Positions 1-5,387 of a stretch of DNA of 5,527 bases are shown in pieces. Each line of letters starts with the position of its first letter. The first letter of the stretch is position 1. Under the pieces are notes generated by a model, which saw only the letters and a program-made list of their open reading frames with translations, did no database searches and was not told the origin of the DNA. The translations under genes were made by a program, and so were the position numbers. Source of the stretch: Thermodesulfatator sp. (GTDB lineage: Bacteria > Desulfobacterota > Thermodesulfobacteria > Thermodesulfobacteriales > Thermodesulfobacteriaceae); NCBI GenBank assembly GCA_003978075.1, contig QOAM01000008.1:1-5527 (forward strand), in the 5' to 3' direction.

Positions 1-498
1 GTAAACAAACTGGTCTACGGGTTAAGGGTACCCTATTCAGGAAAACGCGTTCTCTATCATGGTCGGTCTCCCCGGAGGGGGGAGGTGGTGGTCTTCGTTT
101 ATCCCCGAAACCGGCATATGGATTTCATCAAGAGGGTTATAGGTCTGCCAGGGGATGTGGTGAGTATTCGGGATAAAAAGGTCTATGTAAACGGAAAGCC
201 GCTGGAGGAACCCTATGTGCAGCATGTTGATCCGGAGGTACGTCCTCTTTTTCCGAGGTGTGTGAAAGATCCCTTTGCGGTTCCCGGCACCCTATGCCGG
301 GACAATTTCGGCCCGGTGAAAGTGCCTCCGGGACATCTTTTCGTGCTGGGAGACAACCGTGACGAGAGTTACGACAGCCGTTTCTGGGGGTTTGTACCCT
401 TTAAAGACCTCAAAGGCAAGGCCTTCATCATCTATTTTTCCTGGAATCCTCGCACCTATCACATTCGCTGGAGGCGTTTTGGAAAGCTCATTCACTGA
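1..498 (+). CDS. lepB: Signal peptidase I, 3' part (5' end outside window)
   Basis: Membrane-anchored serine-lysine protease that cuts signal peptides from exported proteins on the outer face of the cytoplasmic membrane. The frame is open from base 1 with no stop, and the first residues (VNKLVYGLRVPYSGKR, then RRGEVVVFVYP) already match the family core, so the GTG at 85 is not the start. Numbering from base 1, the catalytic lysine is K44 in FIKRVIGLPGD (box D), and box E reads GDNRDESYDSRFWG at about residues 117-130. The serine nucleophile (box B) and the N-terminal membrane anchor lie upstream, outside the window. C87 and C99 sit between boxes D and E in the extracytoplasmic domain and could pair. 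The TGA stop at 496-498 overlaps the end of convergent tolB by 7 bases. The family assignment is secure; activity cannot be judged without the missing serine. Confidence 0.96.
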   Translation, partial: VNKLVYGLRVPYSGKRVLYHGRSPRRGEVVVFVYPRNRHMDFIKRVIGLPGDVVSIRDKKVYVNGKPLEEPYVQHVDPEVRPLFPRCVKDPFAVPGTLCRDNFGPVKVPPGHLFVLGDNRDESYDSRFWGFVPFKDLKGKAFIIYFSWNPRTYHIRWRRFGKLIH

Positions 499-1718
499 GG
501 CCAAGGGGCCCAGGCGGCCTCGAGCACAGGACCCGGAAGATAGAGCCGCCGCGCGGCTCCGTTGATAAGAAAGAGATAAAGCCCCTCGCCCTCCGGGCCT
601 CTCCCCCGAGCCAGGACAAAATAGCCGTTGGGAGCCACTGCCGGGGCCTCGTAAGAGCCCTTCCCGCTTATGGCCATCGGAGACCCCCCCTCGGGATCCA
701 TGGTGAAGAGGATAAAGCGCCCCTTGCGCTCGCCGGCAAAAATAATCCGGTCCCCCAGAGGAGACCAACGGGGGGCCACATTGTAGCGTCCGGTGTAGGT
801 GAGGCGCCGCGTGCCCCCAGTCTCAAAATCATAAAGGTAGATCTGGGGAGAGCCTGTGCGGTCGGAAACAAAGGCCAGATACCGCCCGTCAGGGGAAAAG
901 CTCCCTCCGGTATTTACCCCTTCTCCGTAGGTGAGGCGCCGGAGGATCCTTCCCGAGAGGTCCAAAAGGTAAAGGTCGGGATTGCCGTTTTTGCTTAAGG
1001 TGGCCACCAGGTGTTTCCCGTCGGGATGCCACACCGGAGAGGCGTTGAGCCCGGGAAAGGCGGCCACGGTGTGGAGTTTTCCGGAGACCAGATCCAGCAC
1101 CCGGATCTCCGGATGCCCCTGCGCATAGCTTACAAAGGCCAGGTGTCGCCCGTCAGGGGAAAAGCGGGGAGAAAGGAGGATGGGGGCCCGGTAGAGCACC
1201 CGCACCTTCTTTCCGGTAAAATCCTTGAGACAGAGTTCGTCGCCCGAGGGGGTGCGCCGCACGAAGGCCACCCAGCTCGAGACCACCCCTGGGAAACCCG
1301 CCATTTCCTTTACGGCCAGATCCACGAAGCGATGGACCATGTAAGGGGCGGAGGAGGGGGCGCCGGAGAAGACCTTACGCAGGAGGATCTTTTCGGAAAA
1401 GAGATCACGCAGCTCGAGATAAAGCCTAAACCTGGGCCCCGGGGAGAGGATCCTGCCGGTGATGAGATATTCCTGGAGATGGGTCCCAGAAAGAGGGGGT
1501 TCGGTCAGCACCCGGAAGACCAGATGGGCCTTGAGGTCCTCCCGCAGGAGATAGGTGAGCTCCGGAGCGCCCTCCAGGCCAGGGACCCGGACCACCACCG
1601 GGGTGAAAGTGGGCTGATTCACCACGATGGTGAGCTCCGCGGCCCGGAGTCCTGCCCACTGTCCTAAAAAAAGAAGGACTAAAGCGAGCTTGGCAAGCCG
1701 TAGGGGCCGAAGTACCAT
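492..1718 (-). CDS. tolB: Tol-Pal system protein TolB, periplasmic beta-propeller
   Basis: TolB is the periplasmic part of the Tol-Pal trans-envelope complex, which helps constrict the outer membrane at division and keep it intact. The product is 408 aa (E. coli TolB is about 430). Residues 1-27 look like a signal peptide: basic start (MVLRPLRLAK), hydrophobic LALVLLFLG, then cleavage near LRA-AE. Residues 28-145 fit the N-terminal alpha/beta domain. From about 148 onward come propeller blades with the repeated motif: RFSPDGRHLAF (185), VWHPDGKHLVA (229), SFSPDGRYLAFVSDRTGSPQIYLYD (273) and RWSPLGDRIIF (318). The frame stays open up to 1811, but the ATG at 1718 places the signal peptide correctly and the upstream residues have no signal-like character. 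No Shine-Dalgarno is visible before this ATG. No pal, tolA, tolQ or tolR gene is beside it in the window. Another TolB-like propeller role is the alternative. Confidence 0.9.
   Translation of the reverse strand: MVLRPLRLAKLALVLLFLGQWAGLRAAELTIVVNQPTFTPVVVRVPGLEGAPELTYLLREDLKAHLVFRVLTEPPLSGTHLQEYLITGRILSPGPRFRLYLELRDLFSEKILLRKVFSGAPSSAPYMVHRFVDLAVKEMAGFPGVVSSWVAFVRRTPSGDELCLKDFTGKKVRVLYRAPILLSPRFSPDGRHLAFVSYAQGHPEIRVLDLVSGKLHTVAAFPGLNASPVWHPDGKHLVATLSKNGNPDLYLLDLSGRILRRLTYGEGVNTGGSFSPDGRYLAFVSDRTGSPQIYLYDFETGGTRRLTYTGRYNVAPRWSPLGDRIIFAGERKGRFILFTMDPEGGSPMAISGKGSYEAPAVAPNGYFVLARGRGPEGEGLYLFLINGAARRLYLPGPVLEAAWAPWPQ
497..521. repeat. Short inverted repeat at the lepB/tolB convergent junction
   Basis: GAGGCC (497-502) and GGCCTC (516-521) form a 6-bp GC-only stem around a 13-base loop that itself holds GGGCCC. 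It starts at the lepB stop codon and lies within the tolB C-terminal codons. No T-run follows on either strand, so it is not a standard intrinsic terminator. It could still pause polymerase or protect a 3' end, or may be chance in GC-rich sequence. Confidence 0.25.
1690..1718 (+). promoter_or_regulatory. Possible aroF promoter inside tolB signal-peptide codons
   Basis: TTGGCA (1690-1695), 17 bases, then TACCAT (1713-1718) match -35/-10 consensus at 5/6 and 4/6. The predicted start of transcription, about 1725, would leave a leader of roughly 30 bases ahead of the ATG at 1756. The -10 element contains the tolB start codon read on the other strand. In GC-rich sequence such a match has moderate weight only. 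Confidence 0.3.
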
Positions 1719-1726
1719 GGAAAAGG

Positions 1727-1756
1727 AATATAGCCTGAAAGGGGGAAAGCCGGCAA
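1727..1756 (-). promoter_or_regulatory. Possible tolB promoter giving a near-leaderless mRNA
   Basis: On the minus strand TTGCCG (1756-1751) and TATATT (1732-1727) are separated by 18 bases, matching the bacterial -35/-10 consensus at 4/6 and 5/6 positions. Transcription would start at about 1720, two bases before the tolB ATG (1718). That would explain why no ribosome binding site is seen there. The -35 hexamer touches the aroF start codon. This is a consensus match only, and the sigma factor preference of the host is unknown. Confidence 0.35.
1738..1746 (+). promoter_or_regulatory. Ribosome binding site of aroF
   Basis: The purine run AAAGGGGGA ends about 10 bases before the ATG at 1756. 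It supports that ATG over the in-frame ATG at 1717, although an AGGGG at 1702-1706 could serve the latter. Confidence 0.6.
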
Positions 1757-2925
1757 TGATTATCATCTTGAAGCCCGAAGTGGATCCCGCGGGGCCAGAG
1801 GTGCAGCGCATCCTTAACGCCCTTCATTATTATCAGGGGATCCAGACACGCCTTTCCGGGGTCACCGGTCGGGAGCGCCGGGTAGTGGAGATTTACGTCA
1901 TTGGAGACACCTCTCGCATCCCTGAAGAGGAGATCGAGCGCCTTCCCGGGGTGGAACGGGTGGTGCGGGTTTCTAAGAAATACCGCCTTATCGGACGGCA
2001 CCGCCAGGACCTCGAGGCCCTGGGTTTCGAATACAACGGCCTTTACTTCGATCAGGACTCCTTTCACATCTTCGCCGGGCTCTGTGCGGTAGACACTCCG
2101 CAGAATGTGGAAGCCATGTTTCAGGCCTTGCAAAAGGTAGGAATAAATACTTCCCGGATGGGGGCCTATAAACCCCGGACCAGCCCTTACGCCTTTCAGG
2201 GACACGGCCGGAAATGCCTTCCCTGGGTCTTTGAGCTAGCCGGAAAGTACGGCATCCGCTGTATCGCCATGGAGGTCACCAAGGAGATCCACATCGAGGA
2301 AATCTACGAGGAATTGGAACGCGCCGGTCGCCCTACCGGGGTGATGCTCCAGATCGGCACCCGTAACGCCCAAAATTTCGAGCTCCTTAAGGCGGTGGGG
2401 AGCCAGCAGGAATTCCCCGTGCTTTACAAGCGGGGGATGGGCATCACCCTGGAGGAATCCCTCAACGCCTGCGAATATATCGCCAGCGAGGGCAATCGCC
2501 GCATCGTCTTCTGCCTCCGAGGGGTAAAAACCAACCTCGGGGATCCCCACCGCAACCTGGTGGACTTTGCCCATGTTCCGGTGGTCAAGGGGCTGACCCG
2601 CCTTCCGGTATGTGTAGATCCCACCCATTCCGTGGGACGCCGGCAGCAGGCCCCAGACGGGTTGCAAGAGATCTTTCACATCGCGGCTCAAGGGGTGATC
2701 GCCGGGGCCAACGCCGTACTGGTGGAGTTTCATCCTCGGCCAGAGGAGGCCTTGTGCGACGGGCCCCAGGCCCTGACTTTGGAGGAACTTCCTCACTTTC
2801 TGGAAGATATGCGCGTGGTGCGTGAGGCCTACCTGGCCCGCAAGGCCTTGGCCCAGAAGTACGCCCACACCCGCAAGCCGGAGGTCGTGCATGAAGCTAC
2901 ATTATCTTCAGCATGTCCCCTTTGA
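1756..2925 (+). CDS. aroF: DAHP synthase, type I-beta, with N-terminal ferredoxin-like domain
   Basis: 3-Deoxy-7-phosphoheptulonate synthase condenses PEP with erythrose 4-phosphate, the first step of the shikimate pathway (Phe, Tyr, Trp, folate, quinones). The product is 389 aa. Residues 1-80 (MIIILKPEVD to YRLIG) resemble the ferredoxin-like domain that carries Tyr/Phe feedback inhibition in the Thermotoga maritima enzyme; the barrel follows from about 100. The four metal ligands are present by alignment to that enzyme: C110, H291 (DPTHS), E324 (VEFHP), D335 (CDGPQ). PEP-site elements include GAYKPRTSP (136-144), K225 and R255. Oddities: AGPC is AGLC, CERG is CLRG, about 7 residues are inserted after H291, and a tail of some 30 residues follows the barrel. 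The ATG at 1756 is chosen because it aligns with the Thermotoga start and has a ribosome binding site; 1717 would add 13 residues. The 3' end overlaps the next gene by 35 bases. A related aldol enzyme with another substrate is the alternative. Confidence 0.88.
   Translation: MIIILKPEVDPAGPEVQRILNALHYYQGIQTRLSGVTGRERRVVEIYVIGDTSRIPEEEIERLPGVERVVRVSKKYRLIGRHRQDLEALGFEYNGLYFDQDSFHIFAGLCAVDTPQNVEAMFQALQKVGINTSRMGAYKPRTSPYAFQGHGRKCLPWVFELAGKYGIRCIAMEVTKEIHIEEIYEELERAGRPTGVMLQIGTRNAQNFELLKAVGSQQEFPVLYKRGMGITLEESLNACEYIASEGNRRIVFCLRGVKTNLGDPHRNLVDFAHVPVVKGLTRLPVCVDPTHSVGRRQQAPDGLQEIFHIAAQGVIAGANAVLVEFHPRPEEALCDGPQALTLEELPHFLEDMRVVREAYLARKALAQKYAHTRKPEVVHEATLSSACPL
2880..2885 (+). promoter_or_regulatory. 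Ribosome binding site of the amidotransferase, inside aroF
   Basis: GGAGGT, a near-perfect Shine-Dalgarno, lies 5 bases before ATG 2891, within the last codons of aroF. It decides the start of the downstream gene over the earlier in-frame ATG at 2822. Confidence 0.8.
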
Positions 2926-3589
2926 GACCCCTCGGGCCATTCTGGAATGGGCCAAAGAACGGGAATTTTCCTTTTCAGCCACCCGTTTCTTCGCCGGGGA
3001 GGACCTGCCGGAGGATCTACCGGATTTTCTGGTGATTATGGGTGGGCCCATGAGCGCCCACGACGAAGATCGTTACCCTTGGCTCGCCGAGGAGAAAACC
3101 TACCTCAAGAAGGCGGTGGAAGCCGGGATCCCGGTTCTGGGAATTTGCTTAGGGGCCCAGCTTCTAGCGGAGGTCCTGGGGGCCAAGGTCTATAAAGGGC
3201 CCTACCGGGAAATCGGCTGGTTCCCGGTAGAACTTACCGCCGAAGGCCGCGAGCATCCCCTTTTCCGCGGGCTTCCTTCGCGCTTCGTGGCCTTTCACTG
3301 GCATGGAGAGACCTTCGATCTCCCGCAGGGGGCCCTCCATCTAGCCCGCTCGGCGGGTTGCGAGCATCAGGCCTTCGTCTGGGGGGAACGGGTGTTGGCC
3401 CTGCAATTCCACCTAGAGATGACCCCGGAAGGGGCTGAAGATCTCCTCAAGCACTGTCCTGAGGATCTTCATCCCCCGGGGCCCTATGTGCAGGAGGAGC
3501 AAGGCGTGCGGGGAAAGCCTGAATTCTATCAAGAGGCGCGGGGAATCCTCTTCCGCCTACTCGACCGTCTTTCCGGCCTCCAGTCTTAG
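2891..3589 (+). CDS. Class I (triad) glutamine amidotransferase, stand-alone, GuaA-type domain
   Basis: A single-domain protein of 232 aa in the class I glutamine amidotransferase superfamily, which hydrolyses glutamine (or a related gamma-glutamyl compound) through a Cys-His-Glu triad. Visible motifs: MGGPMSAHDEDRYPWL (50-65), the nucleophile elbow GICLGAQLL with C86, the HWHGETFDLP segment (136-145) typical of this subfamily, and QFHLEM with catalytic H174 and E176. No synthetase or PP-loop domain is fused or adjacent, so it is not a complete GMP synthase and its acceptor substrate is unknown. The start at 2891 is set by GGAGGT five bases upstream and by the MKLHYLQHVPFE beginning. It overlaps aroF by 35 bases, suggesting translational coupling, and its 3' end overlaps rsmA head-on by 33 bases. 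A gamma-glutamyl hydrolase-like role is possible; the sequence does not decide. Confidence 0.9.
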   Translation: MKLHYLQHVPFETPRAILEWAKEREFSFSATRFFAGEDLPEDLPDFLVIMGGPMSAHDEDRYPWLAEEKTYLKKAVEAGIPVLGICLGAQLLAEVLGAKVYKGPYREIGWFPVELTAEGREHPLFRGLPSRFVAFHWHGETFDLPQGALHLARSAGCEHQAFVWGERVLALQFHLEMTPEGAEDLLKHCPEDLHPPGPYVQEEQGVRGKPEFYQEARGILFRLLDRLSGLQS

Positions 3590-4411
3590 GGCCAGCTTAA
3601 GGAAGGTCTCCGGGGCCACGGCCTCGGCCCGGATGTGTTCCGGGAGCCCCAGTTCCCCCAAGGCCCTCTTTACGGCCCGAAGCGGATAAAGTTCCTGGAG
3701 ATTGCGGCACAGTTTTTTGCGGCGGTGGCGGAAGGCCCCCTTGAGAAGCCGAAAGAGCTCCGGGGGGACCCTTCTTTCCTTAAAGGTGAGTTTTACCACC
3801 GCCGAGGCCACCTCCGGGACAGGAAAGAACTCCGCAGGCGGGAGCACCAGGAGCTTTTCCGCCTGGGTAAGCAGGGCCGTAAGCACGGAGAGTATCCCGT
3901 AGGAGCGACTTCCGGGTGGAGCTAAAAGACGATCAGCCACCTCCTTTTGGAACATGAAGACACAGACCCGAAAAAGGGAGGCCTCCTGATAAAGGCGAAA
4001 AAGCAAGCGGCTAGAAAGGTAATAAGGAAGGTTCCCGAAGATTCGGAGAGGTCCTGCGAGCTCCCGCGAAAGGGCGGCGTAGTCCAGGCGCAGAATGTCT
4101 CCCTGGCGGAATTCCACTCCTTCGGGCCAGGGGTAGAGGCGGGGGAGGATCTTGAGCAGCCTTTCGTCCAATTCGTAGGCAATGACCCGGGGGAAGTGCT
4201 TAGCCAAGGCCCAGGTGAGGAGGCCTAGTCCGGCCCCCAGCTCCACCACCGGGCCTTCTCCGGGAAGCCCGGCCTTTTCCACGATGCGCAGGGCGGTCTC
4301 TGCGTGACGCAAGAAGTGCTGCCCTAAGGACTTGCGGGCCGAAAGCCCTAAGGAGGTGAGGATCTCCTTAGGAGCGGGGTAAGGGGAGGTGCGGAAAGGT
4401 GCTTCGGGCAT
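3557..4411 (-). CDS. rsmA: 16S rRNA (A1518/A1519) dimethyltransferase RsmA (KsgA)
   Basis: Uses S-adenosylmethionine to dimethylate two adjacent adenosines in the helix 45 loop of 16S rRNA, a late checkpoint in 30S subunit maturation. The product is 284 aa (E. coli 273). Seen in order: KSLGQHFL (27-34), the SAM loop VELGAGLGLLT (56-66), acidic E80 at the end of strand 2, GDIL (104-107), the catalytic NLPYYLSS (127-134), and FFPVPEVASAVVKL (195-208) before a basic C-terminal helical domain (HRRKKLCRNL, 229-238). The ATG at 4411 is the only plausible start: codons between it and the conserved KEIL offer no ATG, GTG or TTG. It lies 44 bases inside tsaD and has no clear ribosome binding site, so reinitiation or coupling from tsaD translation is likely. 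The 3' end overlaps the convergent amidotransferase gene by 33 bases. Confidence 0.96.
   Translation of the reverse strand: MPEAPFRTSPYPAPKEILTSLGLSARKSLGQHFLRHAETALRIVEKAGLPGEGPVVELGAGLGLLTWALAKHFPRVIAYELDERLLKILPRLYPWPEGVEFRQGDILRLDYAALSRELAGPLRIFGNLPYYLSSRLLFRLYQEASLFRVCVFMFQKEVADRLLAPPGSRSYGILSVLTALLTQAEKLLVLPPAEFFPVPEVASAVVKLTFKERRVPPELFRLLKGAFRHRRKKLCRNLQELYPLRAVKRALGELGLPEHIRAEAVAPETFLKLALRLEAGKTVE
4321..4354. repeat. 10-base direct repeat GCCCTAAGGA, 24-base period
   Basis: GCCCTAAGGA occurs at 4321-4330 and again at 4345-4354. On the rsmA strand both copies encode Ser-Leu-Gly (SLGLSARKSLGQ, residues 20-31), eight codons apart. Either copy could pair with the CCTAAGGAG arm at 4372-4364, giving two alternative hairpins. 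Confidence 0.5.
4347..4372 (-). promoter_or_regulatory. Hairpin at the tsaD stop / rsmA 5' region with anti-SD-like arm
   Basis: In the minus-strand mRNA, CCTAAGGAG (4372-4364) can pair with CTCCTTAGG (4355-4347) as a perfect 9-bp stem around an 8-base loop. The tsaD stop codon TAA (4370-4368) is in the first arm. The loop and second arm contain TCACCTCCTTA, identical to the 3' end of E. coli-type 16S rRNA. Codons 15-18 (KEIL) of rsmA are conserved in the family, so part of this sequence is fixed by protein. A regulatory role is inferred. Confidence 0.4.
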
Positions 4412-5387
4412 AGATGTCCAGGTCCAGGGCGGCAGGCCCGGTCTCCTGAAAGGTGAAATATCCGGCCACCGCTACCATAGCTGCGTTGTCGGTGCAGTAT
4501 TCCGGAGAGGGGAAAAGCACTTGCCACCCCTCTTTCCAGGCCAATTCCTTGAATCTTTGGCGCAGGCGGCGGTTGGAGGCCACCCCTCCACAAACCACCA
4601 AGGTAGAGAGCCCGAAAGCGGTCAGGGCCCTCCGAGCCTTTTCCACGAGCACCTCGCAAACGGCCTCCTCAAAGGCTGCACAGAGGTCCGTAGTCTCCAA
4701 GGTCTTTCCGGAGCGCACCAGGTGGAGTACCGCGGTCTTTAGGCCGGAAAAACTGAAGTCCAGGTCCGGGCTCTCCAACATAGGACGGGGGAGAGGTATC
4801 TTCTGGGGATCTCCTTTTGCGGCCAGTCGGCTGATCACCGGCCCCCCCGGGTAGCCCAGCCCCAGGAGCCGGGCCACCTTGTCAAAGGCCTCCCCCGCGG
4901 CGTCGTCCCGGGTATGCCCCAGGAGGTAATGTTCCCCCGGGCTTTTCACCAGAAAAAGGGCGGTGTGTCCCCCGGAGACCACCAGACTGATAAAAGGAAA
5001 GGCCGGATGAGCCTCGAGGAAGATGGCCAGGGTATGGGCCTTCACATGATCCACGGCCACCAGGGGTCTGGCCAAGGCGTAGGCCAGGGCCTTGGCAAAA
5101 GAGACCCCCACCACCAGGGAGCCCGGGAGCCCGGGCCCGGCGGTCACCGCCACCAGGTCCACCTTTTCCGGAGGCATTCCTCCCTGACGAAAGATTTCCT
5201 CGGTAAGGGGATAAATGACCTCCAGATGGCGGCGGGAGGCCACCTCCGGCACCACCCCCCCGAAGGGCCGGTGGAGCTCTACCTGGGAGGCCACCAGGGA
5301 AGAGTCCACCTGAAAGGTCCCCGCTTCGCAGGAGACCAAGGCCACCGCCGTCTCGTCACAAGAACTCTCTATCCCCAGAACCCGCAT
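4368..5387 (-). CDS. tsaD: tRNA N6-threonylcarbamoyladenosine transferase TsaD (Kae1/Gcp/YgjD)
   Basis: Transfers the threonylcarbamoyl group from threonylcarbamoyl-AMP to A37 of tRNAs that read ANN codons, working with TsaB and TsaE; this t6A modification keeps start and ANN codon reading accurate. The product is 339 aa, full length (E. coli 337). Motifs: MRVLGIESSCDETAVAL (1-17), VTAGPGLPGSLVVGVSFAKALA (81-102), metal ligands H114 and H118 in VDHVKAHTL, SLVVSGGHT (134-142), DFSFSGLKT (210-218), VCGGVASNRRLR (265-276) and the third metal ligand D300 in YCTDNAAM. The ATG at 5387 is exactly at the family's N-terminus and is preceded by AAGGA only three bases away. It is the first gene of a minus-strand pair with rsmA, overlapping it by 44 bases. 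tsaB, tsaE and tsaC are not in the window. Confidence 0.97.
   Translation of the reverse strand: MRVLGIESSCDETAVALVSCEAGTFQVDSSLVASQVELHRPFGGVVPEVASRRHLEVIYPLTEEIFRQGGMPPEKVDLVAVTAGPGLPGSLVVGVSFAKALAYALARPLVAVDHVKAHTLAIFLEAHPAFPFISLVVSGGHTALFLVKSPGEHYLLGHTRDDAAGEAFDKVARLLGLGYPGGPVISRLAAKGDPQKIPLPRPMLESPDLDFSFSGLKTAVLHLVRSGKTLETTDLCAAFEEAVCEVLVEKARRALTAFGLSTLVVCGGVASNRRLRQRFKELAWKEGWQVLFPSPEYCTDNAAMVAVAGYFTFQETGPAALDLDIYARSTFPHLPLPRS

Noticed and set aside
85..498. lepB starting at the GTG at 85
   Set aside because: The frame is open to base 1 and the residues before 85 match the signal peptidase core, so the gene continues out of the window.
1011..1667. Plus-strand frame of 218 codons antisense to tolB
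   Set aside because: Translation is Gly/Glu/Pro-rich and motif-free; it mirrors the tolB propeller repeats.
1426..2205. Long minus-strand frame (259 codons) across the tolB start and aroF
   Set aside because: Its amino acids show no family pattern and it is antisense to the well-supported aroF and in another frame of tolB; such shadows are expected in GC-rich coding DNA.
2822..2890. Earlier in-frame ATG (2822) for the amidotransferase
   Set aside because: It would add 23 Arg/Pro-rich residues that are merely aroF codons in another frame; GGAGGT points to 2891.
2236..2892. Minus-strand frame of 218 codons antisense to aroF
   Set aside because: Low-complexity, His/Gly/Leu-rich translation without motifs, wholly inside a conserved gene on the other strand.
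4361..4371. SD-like AAGGAG on the minus strand as a ribosome site for a later rsmA start
   Set aside because: No ATG, GTG or TTG follows at usable distance in the rsmA frame before the conserved SLGQHFL segment.
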